The notes: generated from the letters alone by a model not told the origin. Positions 1 through 9,079 are shown, counted from the first letter of the stretch. The stretch: DNA of 64,000 nt from Xenorhabdus vietnamensis (GCF_002127535.1 NZ_MUBJ01000001.1:310001-374000); one strand, 5' to 3'. Numbers and translations: made by a program.

Positions 1-1
1 C

Positions 2-775
2 ACTGTTTCTGCGAGTATGGCCGCACTGGAAAACCCACGGGAACGGGCGCTGATTGTGGGATATTCGTTGATTATCCTGCCAGATCAAACTCGCTATGTG
101 GGCGATGGCTCCGGCATCAAAGCCATTACAGGTGGGGATGAAGTCGCTATCGACCCGAAGCATAAACAGCCCTATTCAACACGTATCCCTGCTGTGGTAT
201 TGGCGGTAAACAATAATGCCATGAGTTTCAGTGATCGCAGTGGTGGTGTATCGCGGCGTCGAGTGATTTTCAACTTTTCTGAAGTTGTGCCGGAAAATGA
301 ACGTGATCCACTTCTACGGGATAAAATCGCAGCAGAATTGCCCGTGATTATCCGGCATTTGCTCCATCGGTTTGCTGACCCACAAACTGCAAGGCGTTTA
401 CTGGCAGAACAGCAAAAATCTGCGGAGGCGTTGGATATCAAGCGTGGCACCGATCCATTAGTCGATTTCTGCGGCTATCTGATTGCGTCTAATGAAACTG
501 ACGGCCTGTTAATCGGTAATGCGGAGATTATGCCGTTCAATCCCCGTAAGTACCTTTATCACGCCTACCTTGCTTATATGAAAGGTAACAATCTTAATAA
601 ACCTGTTTCCGTGACCCGTTTTGGTATGGATATGCCGGGCGCACTGGCTGAGTACAGCCAGCATTATCTGCGCAAGAAAAGCAAATACGGCATTCGCAGC
701 AATCTGAGCCTGAATATCGATACTGCTATTGAGTGGATGCCAAAATTGACAAGTAATAACCTGCCAGAAGAATAA
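2..775 (+). CDS. P4-type phage/plasmid primase-helicase, C-terminal part
   Basis: This frame is open from the first bases of the window, so only the C-terminal ~257 residues are seen and the start lies outside. The text resembles the C-terminal helicase half of P4 alpha-like proteins: a loading and processing stretch with GDGSGIKAITGGD, then VVLAVNNNAMSFSDRSGGVSRR, typical of the superfamily 3 helicase sensor region. P4 alpha combines primase, helicase and origin binding, and starts replication of the satellite. Sites matching its known recognition sequence lie just downstream (821-1039), which supports the call. The Walker motifs and primase domain cannot be seen because they are upstream. 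The family call is firm; whether the gene is intact is unknown. Confidence 0.8.
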   Translation, partial: TVSASMAALENPRERALIVGYSLIILPDQTRYVGDGSGIKAITGGDEVAIDPKHKQPYSTRIPAVVLAVNNNAMSFSDRSGGVSRRRVIFNFSEVVPENERDPLLRDKIAAELPVIIRHLLHRFADPQTARRLLAEQQKSAEALDIKRGTDPLVDFCGYLIASNETDGLLIGNAEIMPFNPRKYLYHAYLAYMKGNNLNKPVSVTRFGMDMPGALAEYSQHYLRKKSKYGIRSNLSLNIDTAIEWMPKLTSNNLPEE

Positions 776-818
776 TCTTTTCTTTTATTACAAGCATTTT
801 TCAAAGAAATATAAAAAA

Positions 819-1039
819 GTATTCACTACTATTCACTCTATAATTTAAACCATATATATCAACATATTATAGGGTGAATAGTTGTTTTTAAACTGTTCAC
901 AAGTATTCATTACTATTCACCTTATCCTGATTTGAAGGTGAACGGTTAGTGAAGAGTGGTGATGAGTCTGATTTCAAGTTATCACCACCTAATAATATGA
1001 ATTTAAATAAAAATATTTAAAGGTGAATAGGTGAACAGT
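819..1039. repeat. P4 alpha-type iterons, candidate replication region (crr-like)
   Basis: Copies of a GGTGAA(C/T)(A/G)G(T/G) decamer occur in both orientations: plus strand at 873-882, 937-946, 1022-1031 and 1030-1039, minus strand at 892-901 and 912-921, with weaker versions at 821-840. The copy at 1030-1039 is GGTGAACAGT, which matches the established type I iteron of phage P4 alpha, GGTGAACAG(A/T). In P4 one such cluster (crr) lies just past the 3' end of the alpha gene, the same arrangement as here. Function is inferred. Confidence 0.6.
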
Positions 1040-1106
1040 TTTACTCCTAATTCTTTAATGGGATGGGGTAAGCAAAAAAATTTTCTCTGGCAGGTATTTT
1101 TCAGCT

Positions 1107-1148
1107 CTCCGAGTTACCGGGTTAATTTATTAGCCCGGTAACTCGGAG
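1107..1148. repeat. Perfect 15-bp inverted repeat, strong hairpin
   Basis: CTCCGAGTTACCGGG at 1107-1121 and its exact reverse complement at 1134-1148 flank a 12-nt AT-rich loop. It lies between the iteron block and the SIR2 gene. No T-run follows on either strand, so a simple intrinsic terminator is not clear; it may still terminate transcription or belong to the replication region. The remaining spacer (1149-1425) is AT-rich with no gene recognised. Confidence 0.5.
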
Positions 1149-1425
1149 AAGACAAGCGCAGCGCGTCAGTTTATTAATCTCTTTCAGTGTGTCTTTTACT
1201 CATTGTTTTCTCTTGGATACTTGCTTTTTCATTATGAATATTTATAGTTGCATTAAAAAGTAACTTGTTTATTAGATAAAATTTTTGATGGGTGTAAATG
1301 AAGTTAGGAAAGACAAGAAAATAGAGTATTGCTCCTTGTCAGTTATTATATTTTTTGTCTGTTTTTATATTGATTTTTCAACTGATTGATAATTAATTCT
1401 TTTAAATGATGAACTAGGAGGATAC

Positions 1426-2475
1426 TTGGATCTTCATGAGTTGAAATTGGAGCTTCAGAATCATTTCTCTGATAGATTGGTCATTATAGTTGGTTCTGGT
1501 TTGTCATGTGCAGAAGGGATCTCTGGTATGAGTGCTTTAGCTGAGCACCTTCAAAATACTATTGAGAGTGCTCTTTCTGATGATGACAAGGCTTGTTGGT
1601 CTCAGTTATCACCATTGATCAGAAAGCATGGGCTGGAAGAAGCACTATTATCTAAACCACCATCTTCCAGCCTTGAAGAAGCTATTGTTGCAAAAACAAC
1701 AGAATTAATTTTGTCTGATGAAAAAAATGTGATAGCTGAAGTTTTTTCTGAGAATCGTACCCTTAGTTTTACGCGTCTATTGAAGCATCTTGTGAAGCCA
1801 AGTAATGGCCTTCCTATTGTGACAACCAACTACGATCGATTAATTGAAATTGCCGTCGAAGAAGCTGGCTGGGGAGTTGACACACTTTTTTTAGGTAATT
1901 TTTCTGGTAGCTTAAATGAACGCGAAAGTAAATTAAGCTTTTGTCGTGATGTTCATACTGCTAAAGGTGGAAGAGTTAAGTATGTATTCAGAGAAAGGGC
2001 AAATATATTTAAACCACATGGCAGCCTTGATTGGTATTACCGCGATGGTAAGCCTGTTCGTTATTCTGGAGATCTTGACCTACCAAGATTGATAATCACT
2101 CCAGGCTTGAACAAATTTCGTAATGGATATGAAAGTCCGTTTGATAAACATCGTGAGCGAGCAAATAGTGCAATTGATGATGCGAGGAGCTTTTTAATAA
2201 TTGGATATGGGTTTAATGATGATCATCTTGAAACACATTTAATACCTCAAATCAAGCGGGGAGTGCCAACTCTTCTTCTTACATATACCCTTTCACCGAA
2301 AGCGCATACTCTTGCTTGTGAGCAAGAAAATGTGATTGCAATCCAGCATGCTGAAATTGAAAGTAAGGTTGGTTCATTCGTTTTCGTTCAAAAAGAAAAA
2401 ATTTTTATACCAGACCTTGCTCTTTGGGATCTTAATATTTTTATTAAAGAGGTGTTTGAACCATGTCAAAAATAG
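1426..2475 (+). CDS. SIR2-family NADase of a SIR2-HerA anti-phage system
   Basis: The 349-residue protein has a SIR2-like fold signature: GSG at residues 23-25 for NAD binding, TTNYD at 133-137, HGS starting at H198, and a late GYGFNDDHLE segment near residue 260. In characterised SIR2-HerA pairs the SIR2 protein forms a large ring with HerA and depletes NAD+ on phage infection, causing abortive defence. The start is a TTG at 1426 preceded by AGGAGG at 1416-1421; no good ATG fits. The 3' end overlaps herA by 13 bp, showing translational coupling. Composition is AT-rich, as is usual for transferred defence genes. Family and pairing are clear; activity in this strain is inferred. Confidence 0.85.
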   Translation: MDLHELKLELQNHFSDRLVIIVGSGLSCAEGISGMSALAEHLQNTIESALSDDDKACWSQLSPLIRKHGLEEALLSKPPSSSLEEAIVAKTTELILSDEKNVIAEVFSENRTLSFTRLLKHLVKPSNGLPIVTTNYDRLIEIAVEEAGWGVDTLFLGNFSGSLNERESKLSFCRDVHTAKGGRVKYVFRERANIFKPHGSLDWYYRDGKPVRYSGDLDLPRLIITPGLNKFRNGYESPFDKHRERANSAIDDARSFLIIGYGFNDDHLETHLIPQIKRGVPTLLLTYTLSPKAHTLACEQENVIAIQHAEIESKVGSFVFVQKEKIFIPDLALWDLNIFIKEVFEPCQK

Positions 2476-4211
2476 CGCTCCAATTTGTTAATAATGATAA
2501 GATTGGTGAGATTGTTTCCGTTGATACTAGTCGTGTAGCTATTGATGTAACAGACACCACTACTCTTACTCGTATCAGAATTGGTCAATTGCTTGCGATA
2601 CGCGGAGCGACTGAAAGAGAATATCTTGTTGCCATGGTTGAGCGTGTAACTCGTAGTATGCGTGAAGAGCTACCAAGTTTCGATGATATGGATGGTAATG
2701 AAGGTTTTTTAGAAACTGTTCCTGATGATTTGATACAAGCAATATTAATTGGTACATATCGCACCGTTGAAGGGGAAAAAATAAATACTTTTAAACGAGG
2801 AGCAGATAGTTTTCCACAAATTGAGAGAGAATGTTTTGTCATTGAAGGAGATAACTTACAGCGTTTTATGGGAATTTTAGGCGCAGGCTTCTCTGAAAAT
2901 GAAAGGTTAAAACTAGGTAAATTTGTTGTAGACAAAGCGGTTGATGCTATAGCCAGTGGTGATAAGTTTTTTCAAAGACATGCCGCCATTTTGGGTAGCA
3001 CTGGCTCAGGTAAAAGCTGGGCCGTTGCCCTTATATTGGAACGGGCAGCTAAATTGAACTACCCAAATATCATTGTATTTGATATGCATGGTGAATATGC
3101 ACCTCTCACTGATAAATCAGGGGAGGGTTTTGCTCAGCGGTTTCGTATTGCAGGGCCTGGTGATTTAGAGAACTCTGGTGATGACGTGTTATTTTTGCCT
3201 TACTGGCTTTTAAATCGTGATGAAATGCTATCAATGATTCTTGACCGCTCGGATCAAAATGCACCAAATCAAGCTTCTCGCTTTACATCACATGTCCGAT
3301 CACTTAAAGGAGAAACTCTCAATATTGAGAATCGAGAGGAGGTAAAGAAAACATTTACAGTAGATTCTCCTATTCCTTATGACATAAAGAAACTTATTGA
3401 GCTTTTAACGCTGGATAATATAACTAAAGGTGTTAATGAAAAAGGTTCGCCTGTAAAAGGTGATTGGGAAGGAAAACTCACTAGATTTTTATCACGTTTG
3501 GAGGCCAAACTTGATGATCGCCGATATGGGTTTATGTTTTCACCCCCTTTAGCTGCCATGGAATATAACTGGTTAGCTAATCAAGCCATAAGATTGTTAA
3601 CTTCAGCAGGTAGTTCAGGAATTAAGATTATTGATTTTTCAGAAGTGCCGTCAGATGTATTACCAGTTGTCACGGGAACTTTAGCACGATTGCTCTATGA
3701 TGTTCAATTTTGGGTAAACCCAAAATCACGGACACCGATTACATTATTATGTGATGAGGCGCACCTTTATTTACCAATACGTGATGATGCTGATTCAGTA
3801 CAACGGCAAGCATTGGGAGCATTTGAACGTATAGCTAAGGAAGGGCGTAAATACGGTTTTTCACTGCTTGTCGTGAGTCAACGGCCTTCTGATATAAGCC
3901 GAACTATTCTTAGCCAATGTAACAATTTCTTGGCACTCCGTCTGACAAACGATACAGATCAAACAGTAATCAAGCGACTTATGCCAGATTCTTTGTCTGG
4001 GCTTACTAGCATCTTACCTTTACTGGATACGGGCGAGGCACTTATTTTAGGAGATGCTGTACTATTACCTACTCGCATTAAGCTTGACCCTCCGAAAGTT
4101 AAACCAGACAGTGCAACCAGAAATTTTTGGAAAGAATGGGGTTCACAAAAGCCACAGGAAGACGCTATAAAGTTAGCTGTTGAAAGTTTGAGATGTCAGT
4201 TGCGGATTTAA
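2463..4211 (+). CDS. herA: HerA-type hexameric ATPase of the SIR2-HerA system
   Basis: The 582-residue protein is a HerA/FtsK-superfamily ATPase. An N-terminal barrel-like region (about 1-120) precedes the P-loop GSTGSGKS at residues 178-185. A Walker B segment ending in CDEAH lies near residue 430, and an ERIAKEGRKYGFSLLVVSQRPSDIS stretch follows, as is standard in HerA and VirB4-like enzymes. HerA alone is a DNA translocase, but next to SIR2 it acts as the scaffold and regulator of the NADase and contributes ATPase and nuclease-linked activity. The ATG lies within the last codons of the SIR2 gene, so the two are made as an operon. No nurA is adjacent, which argues for the defence role over archaeal-type end resection. 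Confidence 0.85.
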   Translation: MSKIALQFVNNDKIGEIVSVDTSRVAIDVTDTTTLTRIRIGQLLAIRGATEREYLVAMVERVTRSMREELPSFDDMDGNEGFLETVPDDLIQAILIGTYRTVEGEKINTFKRGADSFPQIERECFVIEGDNLQRFMGILGAGFSENERLKLGKFVVDKAVDAIASGDKFFQRHAAILGSTGSGKSWAVALILERAAKLNYPNIIVFDMHGEYAPLTDKSGEGFAQRFRIAGPGDLENSGDDVLFLPYWLLNRDEMLSMILDRSDQNAPNQASRFTSHVRSLKGETLNIENREEVKKTFTVDSPIPYDIKKLIELLTLDNITKGVNEKGSPVKGDWEGKLTRFLSRLEAKLDDRRYGFMFSPPLAAMEYNWLANQAIRLLTSAGSSGIKIIDFSEVPSDVLPVVTGTLARLLYDVQFWVNPKSRTPITLLCDEAHLYLPIRDDADSVQRQALGAFERIAKEGRKYGFSLLVVSQRPSDISRTILSQCNNFLALRLTNDTDQTVIKRLMPDSLSGLTSILPLLDTGEALILGDAVLLPTRIKLDPPKVKPDSATRNFWKEWGSQKPQEDAIKLAVESLRCQLRI

Positions 4212-5089
4212 TGCATTATATTACCATTGATGCTTATTCAATAATCATTTATTCTTGATGTGATTAAATGCTGTTAAGCAGCCATCAATGCTTCCAATAG
4301 TCTGAGAGGGAGCGCTTTCGGGCGACTATAAAAACTCTCGGAGCCTGAAAGGGAGAGCAAATATTGCGGTACATCTGCCCACTTTTGGAAGCAGATATCG
4401 CCGGACACCTAAACCCTCGTCTGGCGATGAAAGTTTCTTAAACTAAAAATACGCCTAAAAGGTGTTTTTATCTTGTCGTCAAAGTGTACTGAACGTTGGG
4501 TTATGCACTGAATTTTCAAATCAACATAAATTATATTTTCCTTTATTTTCAATGAGATAAAGGATATCTTTCGCGCATCCGTTTCATACGTTTATCTATT
4601 CCTGTTTTAAATATTCAACAGACAATTTGTCTACACCTAAACAATTAACTCATTGCTATCGTTTAACACTGGATCTTGCGGCATTTTGCTGCGCCTGCTG
4701 GCATTCCAACGTTGCACGGCTCTTACTGACCGTTTGCAAAACTCAAGGCGTCACTTTTTGCGGGTTACCGCTGAAAGTGACGCCGCCGCCAAAGAACACT
4801 ACAACTCTTACAGGCGTAGGCCTGCTTCACCACACAGTGAATCTGACACTGCATTTTTAGATTGAAAAAGGAGAACTTGACGATATCGAGGCTGGCTTTT
4901 TTGCCGGTGGGGATGACCTGTTTATACAGGCGGCAGTACCGCGTACTCAACCGATACCCCGCAATACCTCAACCTGCGTTCACTCTGGCGCACAGATATC
5001 GATCAAGGGCAAAGCAGGTATCTTCTGTTTTGCCAGAACGATCGCGCGCCAGAGATCGTAGGTTGTCAGATATCAGTAAGGGGAAGCTA
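4212..5089. other. Long spacer without a convincing gene
   Basis: About 880 bp separate herA from the next recombinase. Two overlapping short open frames at 4627-4865 have no recognised family or ribosome site, and an open frame from 4862 is an upstream extension of the recombinase frame rather than a gene. Hairpin-prone GC-rich bits lie around 4295-4370. The higher GC of 4680-5089 suggests decayed coding sequence from an older element, but nothing can be named. Confidence 0.4.
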
Positions 5090-5959
5090 ATGAGCCGATT
5101 GATTAAGGAATTAAAATTTTTTGCCCGGAAAGGTGGAGGCAGTCATAAGACCTGTCACGACCGTATTCGGATCGCCGGGCGTTTGGGTGCGCTGTTATTG
5201 AGCCTGAATATTCAGGTGAAAAGTCTCAGCCATTTGAAAGCCAAACATGTAGAACAGTATGTTGATGCGCGCTTATCTCAGAGGATTGCCAAACGAACGA
5301 TGCAAAATGAAATGTCCGCACTGCGTAATATCTTCCGCATGGCTGGCCGGGAAAAATTGGAAACTTCGCCCCGTTTAAGTAATCAAGCATTGGGATTAAG
5401 CGGAACCAGCCGTGCTGGAACAAAACAAGCGATCCCTGATGCCACGTTTCAGATGGTTTATCAGAAAGCACTTGAACGCGATGCCGGATTTGCCGCCACA
5501 CTGAAACTCGCCCGCTTACTGGGATTACGCTCTCAGGAAGCAGTGCAATGCAGTGCTTCATTGAAAAGCTGGAGTAAACAGTTGGATCAATCAGAGCCGA
5601 AACTGCATATTGTCTTCGGTACAAAAGGCGGCCGACCAAGACAAACCCGTGTATTGGATGTTACAGCGGTAAAAGAGGCTGTCGAGCAGGCCATTGCTAT
5701 TGCAGAACAACGAGGTGGCAGGTTGATTGATAAACCCGATCTCAAGCAGGCCATGAATTACTGGCGGACACATACCACAAGGATTGGTTTAACAGGCCGC
5801 CATTCTCCTCATAGTCTGCGTTATGCGTGGGCGCAGGATGCGCTGAGTTTTTATCAACAGAGTGGTTTTAGCCGTCAGGAAGCAAGAACACTGGTTTCAA
5901 TGGATTTGGGACACGGTGATGGTCGTGGGCGGTATGTTGAGCGGGTTTATAGTTGTTAA
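5090..5959 (+). CDS. Tyrosine recombinase of integrative-element type
   Basis: The 289-residue protein has a core-binding domain (about 1-100) and a catalytic domain with the tyrosine recombinase set: R147 in LGLRSQE, a lysine near 179 in GTKGGRPR, H241 and R244 in HSLR, H275 in GHGDGR, and a nucleophile tyrosine at 282 or 287. The ATG at 5090 has a purine-rich AAGGGGAAG before it, so the longer in-frame extension back to 4862 was rejected. Proteins of this type are found in integrating conjugative elements and genomic islands, where they catalyse excision or resolution. Its DNA target is not visible. It is distinct from the P4-type integrase at 7856. Confidence 0.75.
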   Translation: MSRLIKELKFFARKGGGSHKTCHDRIRIAGRLGALLLSLNIQVKSLSHLKAKHVEQYVDARLSQRIAKRTMQNEMSALRNIFRMAGREKLETSPRLSNQALGLSGTSRAGTKQAIPDATFQMVYQKALERDAGFAATLKLARLLGLRSQEAVQCSASLKSWSKQLDQSEPKLHIVFGTKGGRPRQTRVLDVTAVKEAVEQAIAIAEQRGGRLIDKPDLKQAMNYWRTHTTRIGLTGRHSPHSLRYAWAQDALSFYQQSGFSRQEARTLVSMDLGHGDGRGRYVERVYSC

Positions 5960-6044
5960 ACTTAGTGGTTCAGTTATTGAGTCCGATAAAACAATCAGTT
6001 AAAGTATTCCCGCCATTAGCAAAATCTAATGGTCGAGGCGTCGC

Positions 6045-6219
6045 GGCCTTGAAATCAAGAACACTGGTAGGATGTTTCTACCAGTGCGCCTGTTATCACC
6101 CTTTCAATGGTGGTTCAGGTGGGGAAGGCTTCGGCCTTGCTGGTTTCTTGATTCCAGTCCGCGAACCCTGCCTTGAATCACCACCACCATCAATATTATT
6201 AATGGAAGGGGTAGCAGGA
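6045..6219 (+). ncRNA. Candidate C4-like structured antisense RNA / leader
   Basis: Between the recombinase and the Ner-like gene the sequence holds stacked structure: a perfect 9-bp hairpin (CACTGGTAG at 6062-6070 with CTACCAGTG at 6078-6086), a UUCG-capped hairpin (AAGGC 6125-6129, GCCTT 6134-6138), and ATGGTGGT near 6107 complementary to ACCACCAT near 6183, just upstream of the next start codon. This recalls the C4 antisense RNAs of P1/P4-type elements, which pair with a target overlapping a downstream ribosome site. The similarity to C4 is from memory and needs a covariance-model search. Confidence 0.35.
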
Positions 6220-6489
6220 ATGAATAACAACAATGTTCAAAATGACTGGCATCAGGCCGATATTATTGCTGCATTACGTAAACGTGGTACAACTTTAGCG
6301 GCTGTTTCTCGTGAAGCGGGACTCAGTTCATCGACACTGGCAAATGCATTCAGTAGGCCGTGGCCTAAAGGCGAATGGATAATTGCGGATTATCTTGGTA
6401 TACATCCCTCTGAAATTTGGCCTAGCCGTTATTTTGATAGTTACGGTCAGCTTATTGAGCGTAAGGTTCGCAAAGTTTCTGTTGAATAG
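6220..6489 (+). CDS. Ner-like winged-helix/HTH regulator
   Basis: The 89-residue protein matches the Ner/Nlp (SfsB) family of small DNA-binding proteins of Mu-like phages. It has WHQADIIAALRKRGTT, then a helix-turn-helix with LSSSTLANAFSRPWPKGEWIIADYLG, then HPSEIWPSRY. The conserved WP..EWIIA..LG...P.EIWPSRY pattern is diagnostic. Ner proteins repress early phage transcription. The ATG at 6220 has AGCAGGA before it; the frame is open further upstream, but that part overlaps structured DNA and is not credible protein. It follows the recombinase at a 260-bp distance that may carry a regulatory RNA. Confidence 0.8.
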   Translation: MNNNNVQNDWHQADIIAALRKRGTTLAAVSREAGLSSSTLANAFSRPWPKGEWIIADYLGIHPSEIWPSRYFDSYGQLIERKVRKVSVE

Positions 6490-6603
6490 ACTGATTTCAA
6501 TGAAATAAGCCATGAAACTAAAATAATATCTGTAATTATTAAATTTATGTTCATGGCTATATATTTTTATTAGGTTGATTTTATCAATATAAAGGAATGC
6601 ATT

Positions 6604-7059
6604 TTGAAACGTTGTCAAAGATCCCCACATTTTTCAGAAATAAAAAGAGATATAAAAAAGCATGCTAGAGATATTAATAAATGGTGGGATGATCTACAAG
6701 ATGCATCAATTGCAGAGTGGGCATTATTAATAGGTATAGGATGCTGGGGTATTCCTAATAAAGTAGCTCAAATAATCGCTTTTACACTTAGCATGATATT
6801 CTTTTTTAATAAACTTTTTTTGATTGACTCTAATTCTAACTTCACAAAAACTAAAAAGAACATAAGAAGAGAAATAATAAATTCATATATATCTGATGAT
6901 GAAAGAAGCATTTTATTTAAAAAATTAAATAACGTTGAGAGATTTAGAAGTATTTGGAATTCTTGGTATGTATTTAAACGGAACTGGAAATTTATATTTG
7001 GATATACATTTCTTGCAATGTCATTTATTTATCAACTCATTGAGAATTATTTAAAATAA
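6604..7059 (+). CDS. Hypothetical membrane protein, AT-rich island gene
   Basis: A 151-residue protein of unknown family. It starts with TTG at 6604 behind AAGGAA at 6592-6597. The N-terminal 40 residues are basic and hydrophilic. One or two membrane segments follow (about residues 38-75, ALLIGIGCWGIP and IIAFTLSMIFFFNKLFLI), then a charged middle, and a last hydrophobic helix near residues 130-147 (FIFGYTFLAMSFIYQLI). Base composition is much more AT-rich than the neighbours, as in cargo genes. A membrane effector of a defence or toxin system is possible, but nothing in the sequence proves it. Confidence 0.5.
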   Translation: MKRCQRSPHFSEIKRDIKKHARDINKWWDDLQDASIAEWALLIGIGCWGIPNKVAQIIAFTLSMIFFFNKLFLIDSNSNFTKTKKNIRREIINSYISDDERSILFKKLNNVERFRSIWNSWYVFKRNWKFIFGYTFLAMSFIYQLIENYLK

Positions 7060-7091
7060 TATATTTAATTTACAAATAATGAATTTGATGT

Positions 7092-7499
7092 GTGTTCCAA
7101 ATACAAGTTTACGTGAGTTATTGTATTTTAATGATAATAAAATTAGCTATGAAATATGGAAATAATAAAATTAGTGACAACTTTCACTTAATACTTGATT
7201 CTTTATCTAAAGAATTAGATGATTTTTATGCAAGAGAACATTCATCTGAACATGATGAATATTTCGAAAACAAAAAAATTAAAACTAAGATTGTACATTT
7301 GATCTTGGATGCTAAAAATTCAGGAGAAATTGAGTTTTTTGATAAAGTACTGATGTTTCTTTTTGAGAATACAGGTTGCTACGAGGATCTTCAAATTTTA
7401 AATGAAATAAGTAAACCATTATTTGACGCTGATATTCTTAATGCTGAGTATTTAGATAAATATCTAACTGAATATTCTCCGTTATCTCGATGGCTTTAA
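7092..7499 (+). CDS. Hypothetical acidic protein, AT-rich island gene
   Basis: A protein of up to 135 residues with no recognised family. The frame opens with GTG at 7092, but an ATG at 7131 or 7149 is equally likely because no start has a convincing ribosome site. The sequence is acidic and predicted mostly helical (LDSLSKELDDFYAREHSSEHDE; FFDKVLMFLFENTGCYEDL). It lies 32 bp after the membrane-protein gene on the same strand, so the two may form a unit. The pairing of a small membrane protein with a soluble acidic partner could be a toxin-immunity or defence pair, but this is speculation. Confidence 0.4.
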   Translation: MFQIQVYVSYCILMIIKLAMKYGNNKISDNFHLILDSLSKELDDFYAREHSSEHDEYFENKKIKTKIVHLILDAKNSGEIEFFDKVLMFLFENTGCYEDLQILNEISKPLFDADILNAEYLDKYLTEYSPLSRWL

Positions 7500-7660
7500 A
7501 TTTGTCATCTTTCATTTACAATGAGGTGCCATCGATCAAATTGAAGTTATTATTGCATTTTTAGCAACACTAATTGTATTAATGATATTTATGCAATACA
7601 TGGCTTGTTATCAACAGTAGTAACCGAACAGTAATTCGACAAACAGAGGTAAAATAATAT

Positions 7661-7825
7661 GGGGGTATTACAGGGGGTATTATAGGAAATTGAACCAAAT
7701 AAAATTATTTAAAAACAATAAATTAATTAATTTTATCGAATCCTGTAGGGCCTTTTTCCGTTCTCCTATAGTCTAGTAAGGTATGTTGAAATCCACAGAT
7801 CTCTGGGGGCATAATAGGGGGCATT
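7661..7825 (+). repeat. Two pairs of G5-led direct repeats upstream of the P4-type integrase
   Basis: GGGGGTATTA occurs at 7661-7670 and 7673-7682, and GGGGGCAT at 7805-7812 and 7817-7824. Each pair is spaced by one helical turn and followed by a GAACC/GTTC-like tail. P4-type integrases bind arm-type repeats near att sites beside int, so these are plausible integrase or Vis binding sites. The rest of 7500-7855 shows no gene. Confidence 0.35.
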
Positions 7826-7855
7826 GTTAGGTTCAATCAAAATGGATGCCCCCAA

Positions 7856-8698
7856 ATGAAGTTGACAGACAGACAGATAGACACCGCAAAGCCCAAAGAT
7901 AAATCGTACAAACTCTCCGATGGTGGGGGCATGTACTTAGAAATTTTTCCGAATGGTTCCAAATGTTGGCGGTTAAAATATCGCTTTGCAGGTAAAGAGA
8001 AGCGATTGGCATTTGGTACTTATCCCACCGTAACGTTGGCAGAGGCCAGAAACAAAAGGGAAGACGCCAAAAAGATATTGGCAAATGGCGATGATCCGGG
8101 GCAAGTTAAAAAGCAGGAAAAAAGAGAAAAGGCTCTCATCGTAAATAACAGCTTCGACAAAATCGCCCTTGAGTGGCACGCTTACAAGGCTCCCAACTGG
8201 TCAAAGGGTTACGCAGAAGACCTTTTAGAAGGCTTCACAAAAGATATTTTCCCTTATATTGGCAAGCAAGCTATCACCGATATCAAACCTTTAGACATGC
8301 TCACCGTTTTGCGCAAAATGGAACAGCGCGGCGTTCTTGATAAGTTGAAAAAAATCAGGCAGGCATGTAACCAAGTTTTCAGATACGCAATTGTCACAGG
8401 AAGAGCAGAATATAATCCTGCTGCTGAACTGGCTGGAGCATTAGTAACACCGAAAGCCAAACATTTCCCGCATTTGAATGTTGATGAATTACCCGGGTTC
8501 CTACAGGCACTTTCCCTCTATAGCGGAAGTAAGATTACTCAAATCGCGACCAAATTACTTTTACTTACCGGATTAAGAACAATAGAACAGCGAGCCTCTA
8601 CTTGGGCAGAAATTGATTTCGATAAAGCAATTTGGGAAATCCCACAAGAACGCATGAAAATGCGTCGGCCTCATATTGTCCCGCTTTCTGGGTCATGA
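7856..8698 (+). pseudogene. int: P4-type tyrosine integrase, C-terminus lost
   Basis: The N-terminus has the hallmark DUF4102 arm-binding domain of P4/CP4 integrases (KLTDRQIDTAKPKDKSYKLSDGGG). A SAM-like core-binding domain (about 95-185) and the start of the catalytic domain follow, with R241 in TGLRTIE. Native sequence stops after about residue 278, where an IS1-family end begins at 8691; the frame then runs into the IS and stops. The HxxR box and tyrosine nucleophile are missing, where family members run to about 400 residues, so the enzyme must be inactive and the island cannot excise by its own integrase. The ATG sits just after a run of C in a G5 repeat region. Confidence 0.85.
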
Positions 8699-8716
8699 AC
8701 CCAATGGTTAGATTGT

Positions 8717-9079
8717 TTAGAGAAAGTAGTATTCACGTTCAATGAATGTACCTATTACCTTATCGTGCATCATTTCGGATTTAGAATAGCCTATTGTTTT
8801 TCGATTTAACCTTTTTATACGGATACGAAGAGTCAGGTTGGTTCTTTCGATACGTTGGGTCAAGGCCTTTCCTGTGAGATGTTTTTCCTCAGGAAGGCAA
8901 TCATAAACGGCATAATTATCCGTACAATAGAACTGGATATCGAAAGGAGACAGAAGGGCCAACAATTTTTTCAGCGTTTTCCTGCTGCGATCACCAAATA
9001 CATGTGCCACAATCCGCTTCATCGATGGCTCCCAAGCATACCAGAGCCAGCGTTGGTTTTTCTTGTTACCGACAAATGA
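8717..9079 (-). pseudogene. insB: IS1-family transposase insB fragment
   Basis: The frame reads SFVGNKKNQRWLWYAWEPS, then MKRIVAHVFGDR, SPFDIQFYCTDNYAVYD, TQRIERTNLTLR and HDKVIG, which follow the C-terminal two thirds of IS1 InsB in order. The part upstream, which in IS1 holds the first catalytic aspartate (AEMDEQW), is missing because of a deletion joining insA to mid-insB. The product cannot be an active transposase. The apparent internal methionine start at 9022 is not a real start. Confidence 0.8.

Noticed and set aside
4627-4865. Two overlapping frames (77 and 70 residues) before the recombinase
   Set aside because: No start signal, no family, and two frames of the same DNA; possibly decayed coding sequence but not a gene.
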